Made by a program: the position numbers and the translations under genes | NCBI GenBank assembly: GCA_018105865.1 | Contig: CM030834.1 | Span: 4,210,757 to 4,274,756, forward strand | Length of the DNA stretch: 64,000 nt | Source of the DNA: Metaphire vulgaris | Taxonomy: Eukaryota; Annelida; Clitellata; Crassiclitellata; Megascolecidae | Direction: 5' to 3' | Notes under the pieces: generated by a model | Seen by the model: the letters and a program-made list of their open reading frames with translations, nothing else | What the model was told of the DNA's origin: nothing | Databases searched by the model: none | In this document: one piece after another, positions 49,501-58,584 of the stretch | Numbering within the stretch: position 1 is the first letter of the stretch | How the letters are laid out: each line of letters starts with the position of its first letter

Positions 49501-50123
49501 CAGATACAACAACTGGTTAGAACACTGGACAGAACAGAAAAGATCCAATCAGATAAACAGTTGTTGGATAAAAAGTGCTCATTCACACTTGTTCAGCTAA
49601 CACCATTGCTAAAGAAATTGATGAGATTTTGCATCAATATTACATTACTAAGACTTGTCAACTTTTTTACCTGATCAATATATTTGTTGCTGGCATTCTC
49701 GAGGTAGCCACTATTGCCAATCTTGTAGCCATCATGGGACCAAAATGAATAATCAAACGTGAATGTCTTGGGCTGTTCCTTTGGTTGAATGGGATTGACA
49801 ACTGTTGTAGATTGACCATTCATTGAAACTATTAGCTTTTTTTCGGCATTTAGCTAAATTTTTCTCGTTTCAAAATGACTTTAACACTCCATTAAGGAAC
49901 ATCGAATAGCAAAAGCCACAAAGCAGAAGACAACATCTAACCAATGCAAAAATGGAAACAACACCAGGGATTATGCTAATGGATACCACAGCATGCTTGC
50001 TCTAATTGCACAAAACAATTAGTACTGGAAATGAGTTTGTTTCTTTATAAAGGATACAAATGGACGAACTCTGACTGCAACTTTTATATTGCCACTGCTG
50101 TCAGTTGAAGCCTTAGAAGTCAT
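28518..50123 (-). CDS. KIF28-like: Kinesin-3 family motor, KIF28-like (at least 23 exons, 3' end not found)
   Basis: Plus-end-directed microtubule motor family. Exons, 5' to 3': 50058-50123, 49671-49853, 47793-47925, 47494-47567, 45319-45433, 43835-43946, 43559-43657, 41506-41600, 40682-40726, 40081-40151, 39648-39708, 38375-38527, 38016-38050, 37037-37117, 36501-36615, 35190-35382, 33730-33872, 32841-32989, 32373-32510, 31160-31381, 30365-30433, 29687-29806, 29261-29347 and possibly 28518-28565. Together they give 853 aa (869 with the last), all in phase. Order of domains: motor (IKVAVRVRPF, P-loop GQTASGKS, NETSSRAHT switch I, DLAGS switch II, KLLKNALGGNSKT), neck, coiled coil, FHA (GIVSNHAVIRN), then a linker and C2-like exons. 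The KIF28 assignment comes from FHA placement plus the C-terminal EEDPFWEPP and GKPIAFKI blocks recalled from that family; other kinesin-3s (KIF1, KIF13, KIF16) are less likely. Confidence 0.88.
28598..28677. mobile_element. TTAA-bounded 80-bp MITE, subfamily B
   Basis: ttaaccccttaaccgtg... / ...cccaagttaaggggttaa, centre taactcaatgtaaaatggat. It lies 33 bp upstream of the candidate kinesin exon 28518-28565. Confidence 0.87.
31728..32011. mobile_element. hAT-like element, gtgggtcgc family, short 284-bp form
   Basis: cagtgtttccaaaactgtgg... / ...gtttggaaaaccctg. The first part matches 42094-42420, and it then closes directly with a terminus, giving the short version of the family. Flanks (ctgtatag / ttctaaaa) no longer match well. 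Confidence 0.78.
32035..32266. mobile_element. hAT-like MITE, 232 bp, TSD gcaaccat
   Basis: cagtggcggttccagg... / ...cgtggaactgccactg, perfect TSDs at 32027-32034 and 32267-32274. Contains cacaagcaaaaaaaaagtct near 32200. It sits right beside the 31728-32011 element in the kinesin intron. Confidence 0.93.
34924..35112. mobile_element. MITE, cagtgtttaatctaga family, 189 bp, TSD ctgagcac
   Basis: cagggtttaatataggccg... / ...gagtctagattaaacactg with perfect TSDs at 34916-34923 and 35113-35120. Second member of the family at 5856-6024, in the opposite orientation. Confidence 0.93.
35190..35382 (-). CDS. Kinesin FHA-domain exon
   Basis: Encodes KTTIGNGKEKEVDI, LLRGPGIVSNHAVIRN and a following GKPLEAKIKLNHGDR. 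This matches forkhead-associated domains: a Gly-rich strand, the S-x-H loop before beta 4, and an HNGK-type turn. The domain starts in the previous exon (IPHLSNLNED, the kinesin-3 entry motif) and ends in the next (IRFGSNNLYVFHNP). FHA domains in this family mediate protein contacts and motor regulation. Confidence 0.88.
35467..35560 (+). repeat. Second copy of the caaccactttaaa repeat, with (ttaca)n tail
   Basis: acagcggttctcacacaggg...taaaccactttaaaccttgt, then a ttacattacattacattgc simple repeat. Lies just upstream (on the gene strand) of the kinesin FHA exon. Confidence 0.6.
35794..36089. mobile_element. hAT-like MITE, 296 bp, TSD tgtggtac, with gcaaattttt repeats
   Basis: cagtggcgtcattccacact... 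/ ...aaatgacgcctctg, perfect TSDs at 35786-35793 and 36090-36097. The interior is a degenerate array of gcaaatttttggg units and a C-rich end. Confidence 0.93.
37419..37913. mobile_element. Tc1/mariner element, internally deleted, 495 bp, TA duplication
   Basis: Terminal repeats of 26 bp (cagtgccgtgccaaaagtta at the left) match with one difference and are flanked by TA on both sides. The interior keeps the C-terminal part of a Tc1-type transposase: FIFLDDNATVHRAR (second catalytic Asp), then SPDLNIIKNV where the family has the catalytic Glu (DLNPIENVW), here Lys. An in-frame stop follows. The N-terminal DNA-binding half is gone. Confidence 0.9.
38016..38050 (-). CDS. Kinesin 35-nt coiled-coil micro-exon
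   Basis: A very short exon coding EIQRMKEEQEKE, between TTTGCAG and GTCTCT. It joins in phase to 38375-38527 upstream and 37037-37117 downstream (IQRYKEQMKDLE...), all highly charged helical sequence. Together with 36501-36615 (ERLAKERERQEAQ) these exons form the segmental coiled coil between neck and FHA domain typical of kinesin-3. Confidence 0.75.
39378..39561. mobile_element. Copy of the 35794-36089 family with one terminus missing, TSD tatctaac
   Basis: Inverted relative to 35794-36089. The right terminus (gtgtgaaatgacgccactg) is intact; the left side begins at tgaaaatattaatttataat, inside the family sequence, lacking the ~45-bp C-rich end. Yet tatctaac flanks it on both sides (39370-39377, 39562-39569). 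A third tatctaac occurs just to the left, at 39353. Confidence 0.85.
40081..40151 (-). CDS. Kinesin exon with GC-AG donor
   Basis: Encodes VPFRDSVLTKLLKNALGG then NSKTIM, the conserved motor helix 4-5 region. No GT donor fits. The exon must end at ATTATG followed by GCAAGA so that the next exon (39648-39708, IAAISPDAENYEQTLSTLRY) continues the family sequence NSKTIM-IAA-SP. GCAAG is the known non-canonical GC donor form, so this is a GC-AG intron. Confidence 0.88.
41172..41212. repeat. (tg)n microsatellite in a kinesin intron
   Basis: tgtgtgtgtgtgtatgtgtg repeated to 41212, in the intron between exons 41506-41600 and 40682-40726. Confidence 0.9.
42094..42876. mobile_element. hAT-like element, gtgggtcgc family, 783 bp, TSD atataata
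   Basis: Starts ctgtgtttcccaaactgtgg and ends gtttgggaagccctg, with perfect 8-bp TSDs at 42086-42093 and 42877-42884. Related copies lie at 8565-9240, 31728-32011 and 63028-63506. An internal gtttgggaaaccctgg near 42405 looks like a second terminus, as if the long form carries a nested or fused end. It sits in the kinesin intron between 41600 and 43559. Confidence 0.92.
43223..43416. mobile_element. hAT-like MITE, 194 bp, TSD agtagaag
   Basis: catgggcgtccgcagggg... / ...tctgcagacgcccatg, perfect TSDs at 43215-43222 and 43417-43424. Inside, a ~45-bp unit (ttctttcgtcacaa..cttgttttg.acccc) occurs twice. Confidence 0.92.
44336..44521. mobile_element. hAT-like MITE, 186 bp, TSD tacaaaat
   Basis: cagtggcggctccaccgg... 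/ ...cctggagccgtcactg, perfect TSDs at 44328-44335 and 44522-44529. The terminus resembles that of 32035-32266 but the interior differs and has no cassette motif. Confidence 0.92.
44673..45013. mobile_element. hAT-like MITE, 341 bp, TSD aagtctaa, with four cassette motifs
   Basis: caggcacgtcggaacg... / ...tgtatgggcctg, perfect TSDs at 44665-44672 and 45014-45021. The cassette motif is in tandem at about 44755, 44796, 44841 and 44892, alternating ggtaatca and gtcttca after the A-run. Confidence 0.92.
46000..46715 (+). mobile_element. LINE reverse-transcriptase C-terminal fragment
   Basis: Broken frames give INAQKTKAMVTR, TKLKLYNTLMKPILLCGSEC, WTLRKMDERRLMTAEMNWL, RRLKWFGHVERM and KRGKGRPRK, the characteristic end of a LINE group widespread in invertebrates. 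Several frameshifts and stops are present. It lies in the kinesin intron between 45433 and 47494, on the opposite strand to the gene. Confidence 0.85.
47793..47925 (-). CDS. Kinesin P-loop exon
   Basis: Encodes LKVFEDLGKGMVANAW, then FAYGQTASGKSYSIMG. The nucleotide-binding P-loop GxxxxGKS is intact. The usual fourth-position Gly of GQTGSGKS is Ala here, a mild departure that other kinesins also show. The catalytic Lys and Ser are kept, so ATP binding is expected. Confidence 0.93.
48133..48640 (-). mobile_element. 5S-rRNA-headed SINE with LINE-like tail
   Basis: On the minus strand the element starts at 48640 with a 5S-like head of about 120 nt: the Pol III internal promoter is clear (gaagttaagcaacgtcgagc, then ggttagtacttggatgagtg). 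A central body follows, then a tail from about 48430 to 48150 that matches the 3' end of the LINE at 62613-63014, and it ends in a (ttac)n simple repeat at 48134-48150. This is the architecture of SINE3-type elements: 5S promoter plus a 3' end recognised by a partner LINE. Confidence 0.85.
48519..48640 (-). ncRNA. 5S rRNA-derived sequence (SINE head)
   Basis: Aligns with eukaryotic 5S rRNA from gcctac... through the box A/intermediate element/box C region to about nucleotide 120. The 5' third differs most. It is attached to a SINE body and has no run of Ts just after the 5S end, so it is a transposable promoter rather than an rRNA gene. Confidence 0.8.
48923..49015 (-). CDS. Candidate extra 93-nt in-phase exon in the kinesin motor domain
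   Basis: Between motor exons 49671-49853 and 47793-47925 lies an open 31-codon segment flanked by CAG and GTGAAT, phase 0 on both sides. It encodes an acidic sequence including YDLFDIEPRSIDEPS and two cysteines. Inclusion would insert 31 residues between the YWSHDG segment and VFEDLGKGM, a region where kinesin loops vary. I do not recognise it in other kinesins. It may be a cassette exon, a lineage-specific loop, or a chance open stretch. Confidence 0.4.
49087..49439. mobile_element. hAT-like MITE, 353 bp, with one cassette motif
   Basis: cagtggcagatttacatg... / ...ggtaaatctgccacag; flanking 8-mers match poorly. Contains agatgaccttttttgcttgt at 49154-49173. It lies in the kinesin intron next to the candidate 93-nt exon. 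Confidence 0.75.
50058..50123 (-). CDS. Kinesin exon 1, start codon and first motor strand
   Basis: ATG at 50121-50123 begins MTSKASTDSSGN, followed by IKVAVRVRPF, the first beta strand of every kinesin motor. The donor is GTATCC at 50057 and below. It joins in phase 0 to the exon at 49671-49853 (NAEKKLIVSMNG ... FTFDYSFWSHDG). The short Ser-rich leader before the motor is normal for kinesin-3 proteins. Confidence 0.9.
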
Positions 50124-50611
50124 GATGGAATCTAAAAAAGAATTGAACTTTTTTAAAGGCAAAGAGGTGCGTGATATATGGTTCAGTTGGGTCCGGGAGT
50201 TCCATGACTGTTAGCAATGAACTTCATCTTACTAGTAGAAAATCAAATCATAATAAATACAGGCAACAACATAAGTTCCAGTTACAATATAACCTCAACC
50301 TCAGATCTTGGCTGAAAAAGGCCATCAACAGCTGCAATATTAATCAAAATCAAGTAAAAGAGCAGAATATGATCTGATTATAAATGATGGTAAATTTCAT
50401 TCATCCAGCATCACTGGGAGCAGTGCTGGGTAAAATACATTTTCAAGTATTTAAATACCAAATACTAAATCCAGGACATGAAAACCGCTCTTTGAAATAC
50501 AAATACAAAATACATTTATCAAAACAGATTTCAAATAACAAAACACTGGAATAACATTGCAAATTTTTATTTGTTTATTCAAATACATTCAGCTACACAA
50601 TGAAAAAGATA

Positions 50612-51316
50612 ATGATGAACTTTTGCATCAATATTACATTACAAGACTTGTCAACTTTTTAATGTCAATATAAAGATGAAGGCATTCTGTTGAGCATTCT
50701 ATTGTCAAATCAGTAAGAAATCTCCGGACCAAAATGAATAATCAAACGTGAATGTCTTGGGCTGTTCCTTTGGTTGAATGGGATTGACATGTTTAATTAA
50801 CCATTCATTGAAGACTTTATGGAAAAATTTTGAATTTAAATTCTGTAGTATTTTGTCCATTTTGAAATACAAAAAAGCCACAAAGGAAGACAACATTTCA
50901 AATACAAAAACAAGATAACACCAGTGTTTATGTATTGGATACAAATACAAATACTGCTCTAATTGCACAAAACAATTATTACTGAAATGAGTTTGTTTCT
51001 CTATAAAGGATACAAATGGACGAACTATCTGCATTTTATTTGACCTGAGTTGAAGCCTTAGAAGTCATGATGCCTCTAAAAAAATTGAACTTTTTAAAAG
51101 GCAATAATGGTTTCTGAAACTAAAATGAAGACTACAGTTAAAATCAAATATCTAAATACAGGCAACAACATATTCAGTTATATACATAAAAGAACCTCAG
51201 ATCTTAAAAAGGCCAGCAACAGCTGCAATATTAATCAAAATCAAGTAAAAGAGCAGAATATGATCTGATTATAAATGATGGTAAATATCATTCTCCAGCA
51301 TTAGCTGGGATCACAT
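50612..51316 (-). pseudogene. Decayed duplicate of kinesin exons 1 and 2
   Basis: This segment repeats 49617-50421, which carries the working exons 1 and 2. A 63-bp stretch (50727-50789 versus 49738-49800) reads as identical and encodes NPIQPKEQPKTFTFDYSFW. The rest has diverged. The exon 1 copy (around 51000-51070) keeps MTSKAST but then meets an in-frame TAA, and the copy of the second exon lacks the YLENASNKYIDQ part. The two copies share long intron blocks too, so this was a genomic, not retroposed, duplication placed just upstream of the gene. Confidence 0.88.
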
Positions 51317-52087
51317 GTAAAATGATATTGATCAAAGATCTTGATCAAAGATCATAAATACAGGACAACACTAATTAATTAGTAATGAAAATTTAATTTA
51401 AATGTAAATAAATAAAATAGCAAACTACCCATGATGGAACCTTTACAAATATTCAGGTAGAATGAAACCAGACAATACTTAACCTTGAGGTGTCAAAGAG
51501 AAATTTGTTGTTGAATGTCAAGCAAAGATGAATTATCTTGCTGACATCACAAATAAGTAAAAATTATCCGTTACAACTTTTTCTTTATAAATGTGATATG
51601 ATTTTTAAAACTTCCATCTAAAACTGCAAGGAAAAATGTTGAATTTAAATTCTTTTATTTTGTATTTTGAAACAATAAATACTTGGAAAAATATTTCAAA
51701 TGCAAATACAAGATATGTTTGTGTTTTTGTATTTTACAAATACAAAAACAAAATAACAACAGAGAATACATAATGGTTGACAATAAATATCAATTTGGAT
51801 TTGGAAATACATCCCTGGGTATTATGATAGTAGCGTATCTGCATTTATTTGATTGATTGATTGACTTAGTTGGGAGCCTAGGTGTAAAATTTTGATCTTC
51901 TGTTGATAATAAAGATCAAAATCATTGAAAAACTGATTTAAACTTGTCATAGTCAAAGATCACTATTAAACAATCTAGATCAAAGATCATGAATTGTTTC
52001 TTAAATCATGATCTTAGATCATTGATCTAAGATCACTCCCAACACTGTCTATTCTGCATCCGTCATTCAAATAACTTCAAACATATT

Positions 52088-52423
52088 GTGTATGTTGAGT
52101 TAAGTTCGGCCTCACTTAGTACATATGGAGTTAAGAAGGCCCATTTAGAGGTGAAATTTGACTTTGAAATTTCCAATTTGCGTTTTGACTTATCACAGGA
52201 ACTTACAGCTAAATGCCAACTACTACAGATAGGCACTGTTAGGCAGTCCACAATCTCAATGACAAACGCTGAATTAATTATCTTTACAAAGACAAGAGGT
52301 TCACGCTATCAAACGCTTTTCAAATCTAGAAAATATATGGATCAGTATAATTCACTTGCGTACGGCGATTGTGTAATTTCAAATCAACAATCAGCACTGA
52401 TCCCGCAGATTTATAATTTATAG
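52088..52423 (+). other. Unrecognised 111-aa ORF upstream of the kinesin gene
   Basis: The longest ORF in the 51.3-53.4 kb gap, MYVELSSASLSTYG to QQSALIPQIYNL. No domain, signal peptide or membrane segment is apparent, no splice context was identified, and the composition resembles its AT-rich surroundings. It may be chance. Confidence 0.15.
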
Positions 52424-52506
52424 TATCAGTCTGAAAAATGACTAATAGATTTTACAATCTTTCAATCGATCGCTCACTGTCAATTCAAAGCACCGACTCT
52501 CATAGT

Positions 52507-52520
52507 GTCCCCATGGCAAC
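52507..52520. promoter_or_regulatory. X-box-like motif upstream of the kinesin gene
   Basis: Minus strand gttgccatggggac, one base off the RFX-factor X-box pattern GTNRCC-N-RGYAAC. It is about 2.4 kb upstream of the start codon, so its relevance depends on where transcription starts, which the sequence does not show. Confidence 0.25.
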
Positions 52521-53969
52521 TATATATGTACGTCGATCAAAGTACGCAACTATTAGCGAGGAACAGGACTCTAAATTCTCGTAGATTTTCTGCCACAATT
52601 AAATAGAGGATCGAACAGAATTTGCTTTCGCTAAAAATATACTAGCAATTGATGATGGTTTCGTTCCATATTCACTACGACCGCGATAGTATAAAAGCGT
52701 TCCTTTTTAAGCTAAGCAGCCAGCGTTGGAAGATATTATGATTTTAAAATCCTAGGTTTTAGTTCTTGGTTTTAAAAAACTTGATTTTCCGAAAAGTCAA
52801 ATTTTGGTTGTTTGGATGTTCTTGTTCTATAAATAAAAAAATGAAAACCCTTCTTTAATGTCTAACGTTTCTTACTCTGTGCAGACAGCAGAATACACGT
52901 GAGAAGGGTTTATGGGTGTTGACAAGTGACAAAAATATAGAGAAGATCCATGATATCATAGATCAACGGGGGCCATATTCATTCATTCCTATCCATTCTG
53001 TGTTCAAATTGCAGGCTTAATATTTTTCCAAATCAAACAATTTTTTTTTAATTGTGTCTTTTTCATCTTTGTGGTCTTCCTCTAAATTTTTTTGGCCTTG
53101 ACTTTAGAGGCGTCATTTGGGAAACTTGAGGCCTAGTTTTATTTTTTAAATTTAAATGAAGCATATGGTGACTATGATTGGTTAGTGATGTTAAGATTCT
53201 TGATCCTACAGTGGAGAATTTGCGATCAATGATTATTTGTAATGAACAGTTGAATGGTTCTTTACATTATCGTGCTGTTAGTATGGCTACGAATTTGTTT
53301 ACGATTAATAACAGTCGTTTAATCTGCGATGAATGTGGTACGATATTGCCAAGAGGTATCTTCACCATTAGACTTTTGAAATGTTCCGTTTTCATATCGT
53401 AAACGACTTTTGTCAAGATTCCAGCAATGGACGAGTCAAGAATGAAAAAGATACTGTAAGACGTATCGTAAAAGGACCACTTTAGGACGAAAGGTATTTA
53501 TCTTCAGGGCGAGGATCGACTGCTGGAACGAGCGCTAATTCTTTCCGTCCTCAGTCGTCCATAGGTTCCATGTTAAAATTTTAGCCGGAAACAGCGGACC
53601 GCCGTTTGACTAATTATAGCCGCTACGAAGTCCGGTTTAGTTTCGCACCCGACTTATTTTTTTAGTGCATCGATAGGAGCGAGCCGATATAATCTATTAA
53701 ATATAAAGGGAAAGGTCTAAGCACCTTTGAAGAAGAATGGGAAGAATAGAAGAGTCGTAACGAAGGTCATTATGGCAAGACTTGACCAAGGAAGAGGCGT
53801 TGGATTCTGATTGGTTCCCAACCTCCTCTTCCTCCAGCTCTCCCGCGAAAACTCAGCGGGAGGCGAAACGTCGCCATAAGTATCGCCCGAACGCGCTCCT
53901 GATGCGACCGGACAGACCGCAGAACATTAGAGCGGAGAACTTTCATAGCCGAGCTATCCAGAACTGAAA

Positions 53970-54990
53970 GGTGAGGCGACCGCATGCGAAAACCAGAACC
54001 ACGAGAAGGTCAGCATAGGGGACCACGGCACGATTGCAACGGCTAATGGACGTCGGCAGCAGGCGGACGTTTGCCGGTCTTCCGTTCGGTTGGGAGCAAA
54101 ATGCCGCAAATGGTCTTGAATTTCGCTTACAAATTGCTAGGTTATGGAATAGATAAAGTGTTGTTAATGTAATGTAATGTAATGTAATTAGCTATTTTCT
54201 ATTGCGCTGGGTCAATCAATGTTAGCAAGCCCAATTAATGTCAATTATGCAATCACTATGACCGACAAACAGATGGCGTTCCGTAAGAAAAAAAGAGAAA
54301 ATAATCCGAAAAGAACGCATTAAAGTCGATCAGGTCTGAACCGGAGAGTCAGGACTCCAAAATGTTAACCGCTGAACAGCTTTTATAGTTCTCGCCAGCC
54401 CTGAATGAAACGGTGCCTATTATTCGAGGACGCAAAAGTCGACGCCGGGCTCGATCGTTAAGCTCGACTTCCCGTCGGACCGGTGATGCATGGCGATTAT
54501 AATATGTTGATATGATTTCCTATGCTGGCGCCATTAATTTCGCTGACGCCGTCATCTGGTTGAACATCACATAAATACTGTGCTCGTCTGGTGGACCCGT
54601 TACTCACACAAACCGGGGATACGCGGTTGAAACTGTTGTTTAATATGAGTCCTGTATTTTAAGTAACCAGCACTTTAACTCGGTTTTGGAATGATTTATC
54701 GTTGTAGTTATAAGGAACAAAATGTCCGTCTTGTAAAGTATGATGCCCGTGGAGACTGAGGCAATGCCGTCGTCCGATCGAAGGAAAGTTAAATTAAAGA
54801 ACATAAAATTTCCTCGTGTTGTTGGAGTCCCTGACAAAGAGTTGTTCGACCGGATGGGGACCTATTTTTAGACAGTCAATTCTCGACGCCCTCAGTCCAG
54901 ATTTTCATGGAGGGATTTCTAATCCGTTAAACATTAATTAATTGAGAACATATTTGGCGGATTATCCGGATGTTCTTCGAAATAAAATGA
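53970..54990. repeat. Copy 1 of a ~1-kb CpG-rich duplicated repeat
   Basis: Shares a series of collinear blocks with 55440-56480: taatggacgtcggcagcagg, a block with ggagagtcaggactcca, gcaaaagtcgacgccggg, cgtcatctggtt, a block with gccgtcgtccgatcgaa, ttttcatggagggat, and ggcggattatccggatgttc. This copy is the more degraded, with T/A-rich interruptions and frames closed. The identity of the element is unknown. Confidence 0.75.
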
Positions 54991-55439
54991 ATAAAATAAG
55001 TTTATTTTGCAACGTGCTTCCTGACCCGGACTTTGAGTCAATGCGGCTCTCAATGATTTGAGAAGAATTTGCAAAAATGACTCTTGGTTACTAAGGTCTG
55101 GCCACCCCCTCAGAGATGTTGACAGATCATTCATATTCATGGAGCAATACCCGTGGTGTAGACTTTTGAGGAGTATTATAAAGGACAAAGATGCATACTT
55201 TTTACTGAGAACCTTGAGCACGAAAATTGCGTTCAATTGTTTGGGACAGCCTGTAACATACGACGTTAATATTTTCTCGCATTTTTTATTTCTTTATGAG
55301 TTGCAAAAAAATTTATACAAAAACCCAGAAGAATGAGAGGCTCTGATTAATAAAAAGCAAGTTAAGAAAGAATTAATCAGCGATCAAGGCCGAATTTGAA
55401 AGGCTTCTGCTAAGTAAGAGTCAGTTGAGAATAGACATG

Positions 55440-56480
55440 GCTGAAACTAGAACCCGAGAAGTTCAGTAAGTAAGGGACCAAAATCACGATAATTTCGTCT
55501 AATGGACGTCGGCAGCAGGCGGACTTCCGGTCTTCCGGCCGCCTAGGGAGCACTCCCGCCGCAAATGGTCTGCCGTATTCCGCTTACAAAGCTCAGGCCT
55601 CCCATCATCATTAAGGAAGTTCCCGTTCAGCCGCCTCCTCTCCTCCCGTGACAGTTCTCCAAGACGCTGGGTGCGCCGGACGCGAGACCGCTGCACAGGG
55701 GAGCCACTGTGACCGACGAGGTGATTGCGTACATAAGAGAAAGGTGGAAGTTTCGCCTTGCTGTACCTCAAATCGACCAGGTCGGAACCGGAGAGTCAGG
55801 ACTCCAAGAATCCTCAACCGCTGCAGCTTCAGAGTTCCCTGCCAGTCCTGAGACGGCGCCTATGCTTCAGGACGCAAAAGTCGATGCCGGGCTCGCGCTA
55901 GAAGCTTGACCTCCCGTCGGACCGGTCATGTGCCCTGTTTGTACGGCCGAGTTCGCTTCGGCTGACGCCAATTGTCTGCTGCGCCGTCATCTGGTTAGAC
56001 ATCACCGCGGAACCTGGTTCCTTACGCAGGTGGACCCTCCCTTTCCTCACGCAGAGCGGGGGACACGCGGATGAAACCGTAGAGGTATCAAAAAAAGTCC
56101 CCACCTTGAGCTTTCCTCCTCAAAAATCGCCGACCGCAAAAACGCCTGCACGGAAGGATGCGCTAAACATAACAACCTGGAACAGACCGTCTGACAAGCA
56201 AAAAAAGAGGTCATTTGTTTTTTCCGTCTCTGTATCGTATGATGCCCTTGGACTTGGAAGATGCCGTCGTCCGATCGAAGAGTAAGGACCCTTTCAAAGC
56301 TGAATCTCCTCCGGAAAGTTCGAGTCCCCAGCTGGTGTTGTTCGGCCGCATGTGTCTTTCCATGGTCATGTCGACGCTCCAGTCCAGATTTTCATGGAGG
56401 GATTCAGAGGTATCCGGACCTGCCCCATTGGGTAATGCGGCGGATTATCCGGATGTTCTTCGAAATGAAGACACCACCCC
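55440..56480. repeat. Copy 2 of the ~1-kb CpG-rich repeat, with coding-like segments
   Basis: Better preserved partner of 53970-54990. The plus strand includes MTDEVIAYIRERWKF near 55709, then after a TGA a segment from 55928 reading MCPVCTAEF with a downstream H-x3-H, which resembles a C2H2-like finger such as those at the N-terminus of some site-specific LINEs. That reading is speculative: the Cys-His spacing is longer than standard. This copy also contains one GACAAGCAAAAAAA motif at about 56192 that copy 1 lacks. Confidence 0.6.
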
Positions 56481-56509
56481 ATTCCCCTGCAGCATTTAAT
56501 CAAAGCAAA

Positions 56510-56745
56510 TGGGCGCTTCCTATGGAGGAAATGATTTTATAAAGAGAAATGATTTTGTGGTTCAGAAAGAAAAACATGATGAGATGTTGCAAGAAGGGGA
56601 AAAATTGTGACTCAGAGTTTGTTATTTGACTTTGATGTAGACAACTCGAAGATATTGGACTTGAGTTCCAAAGTAGTGATCCTTGATGGGTGGAGAGAGG
56701 ACTTGCAAGAGACTAGATTCTAGGAATTTCTTAAGAGTCTGGATG
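56510..56745 (-). mobile_element. LINE/SINE-family 3' fragment
   Basis: ctatggaggaaatgatttta, gagatgttgcaagaagg and gactttgatgtag match the 48290-48430 part of the 5S SINE and, in part, 62790-62880. The tail is missing on the left, where it meets the CpG-rich repeat. Confidence 0.65.
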
Positions 56746-58409
56746 AGACTTTACCCTACCCGTGTGGAAAAACTTTTTACCATACCCTACCCGTACCCAC
56801 TAGCGCTAGACCTGTAACCGACTTTGGTTGAATTTGGAGTTTTTGGACTTTTTGGAATAATTTTACTGGGCAGGACCTTGATATGGCCCGTGAACCCGTA
56901 TCCGTTCCTAGAGACTAAGTTCTAACAGTTAGGGGCTGAAATTGGGATAACTATTCATTGTAAATAGCACGACAGATCTAGTACTTAGAATCAGGATAAT
57001 TGTCAGCTAGCCTAAGGGACATGAATTTTTTTAAAAATAAATATCATTTATCAAAAGCAAAAAAGACAAAACCACAAAACTTTACCAGAAGAACTTTCTC
57101 GGTCGAGGAGTCCTTGAAGATAAGAAAATAGATTTATTACTGATGATGTCAGATTACGATCTGTATTTCCTTTATGTTTTCAGTAAGTTGCATATCTGTC
57201 TGACAAACTGAACGCGATGTACAAACTAATACACTTTACTCAATATTATTTTTCTATTACTGATTGCTAATTTGCTATAGTAGTGAGAAATGAAAATTAA
57301 CTTTTCGGTAAAACGGGTATACCCCGATCACCGCTTGATGGCGCTGTGGAGAGTTCCCTACCCGTACCCGCGGGTAGGGTAGACTCGCCCGGGGTTACGG
57401 GTATACCCGCACATCCCCACAACGCCACCGAGTAGTATGTTTTCAAAGGGGCCGTGAGCACAGGTCATGGAATCTTCTCCTGCGAGTCGGAACTCGTGAG
57501 GGACGACAACAGTTTGAGCAGTCGGCCTACGCAGTTGAAGACAAGAGAACCGGACGTGAAGACCTACGTTGCATCGGCGCGCCGATGGGTCAGCGGAGCG
57601 TACTTTCCGACGCCTGCTTCGACATCCTTGAGGATATTGTCCGAAGGTATAGACTGCTGGCTGCCGATTTTCCGGAGTCGTTCGTTCTCGAGAGGTCATG
57701 GAGGAAATCTCTTTTCTCACCGTGATCTCCGCGGCGTCATGCGCGGGTTCTACGGAAATGGCTCGGCAACTCCTGTCGTCAGCGTCCGCCCCGAGACGTG
57801 GCAACTGTTGTCTGAGAATCGTACGCTGGCTGGACGACGAGCATGGACCTTCTTACCTTGTCTGTTGTGGCCGCCTACGGAAACACCGAACTTCTACCAG
57901 TTTGTCTTCGAGGAAGACCTGCTCTGCCGCGAGGTGGAAGTAGAGACTAGCACGATGTGGTGACTTTCGCGGCTGAACACTTTGATAGTTAAGTACTCTA
58001 CAAGAAGCCGCACAGATAGCGTTAAAATATAAAACTACTCTTCGTTCATAGTTTACTGTTGTTTGCGATGTCGTGACGTCATCATGAGACGCTGAACAGT
58101 ATATAAGATCAGCGAAGGCTCGGTTCTAGAGCAGTCGATTGTCAGAGCTCGAGGATGTCAGACGTCTGAGCGACCAGCGACCCCCTGTGCTCTGTTTGTG
58201 GAGTAGAATCGAGTCGTCATGTTCGGCCACTATCCTCGTGTTTCGGGACGGTGGTGATTGTACGGCGATGCAAATTGCTGCCTTCGGTCGGTCACGAAAA
58301 AGGGACAGGATCGCCGAGTAATTTCCTAGAGAGGACCGGAGCCTGCTGCACAGCATAGTCAGGGCTTTTACGCGCCGGTCACTGCCCCCACACGGTTCAT
58401 TGGAGTCCG

Positions 58410-58584
58410 ATCATTACGCCTGTCGCGGAAGCTGCCTCGACGTTCACACCTGCGACAGCCGCTGCTTCCTGCGTTATTCCGTCGTCCGCATCTACAGAAG
58501 AAATACCGGAGGACCTCTTGCTGATACCTCTGGAGGATTTGATCGCCTTCGACGACGAACCTCGCGACGACGACGTACTCTAGC
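58410..58584 (+). pseudogene. Unrecognised coding-like remnant with acidic C-terminus
   Basis: One frame runs from about 58410 to a TAG at 58582-58584: a Pro/Ala/Ser/Thr-rich stretch, then EEIPEDLLLIPLEDLIAF and DDEPRDDDVL. It looks like the end of a real protein by composition, but I recognise no family. It sits about 430 bp before the zinc-finger pseudogene, separated by stops in all frames, so a common origin is only a guess. Confidence 0.3.

Larger units (their letters stand above)
51317..53969. other. Kinesin upstream region, degenerate repeats, no gene recognised
   Basis: 50424-52040 is interrupted by decayed caaatac-type and gatcaaagatc-type repeats, with a terminus-like cactcccaacactg ending at 52046. 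53160-53400 has an ORF with CDECGTILPRG and no recognisable family. CpG density rises from about 53400. Confidence 0.4.

Noticed and set aside
53178..53402. ORF with CDECGTILPRG as a zinc-binding protein
   Set aside because: A single CxxC pair in a short ORF without further motif; could be chance.
57454..57963. 169-aa plus-strand and 148-aa minus-strand ORFs
   Set aside because: Overlapping opposite-strand ORFs in CpG-rich repeat DNA, as expected where stop codons are rare; no family resemblance in either, and other frames look equally coding-like (e.g. a frame with DACFDILEDIVRRYRLL).
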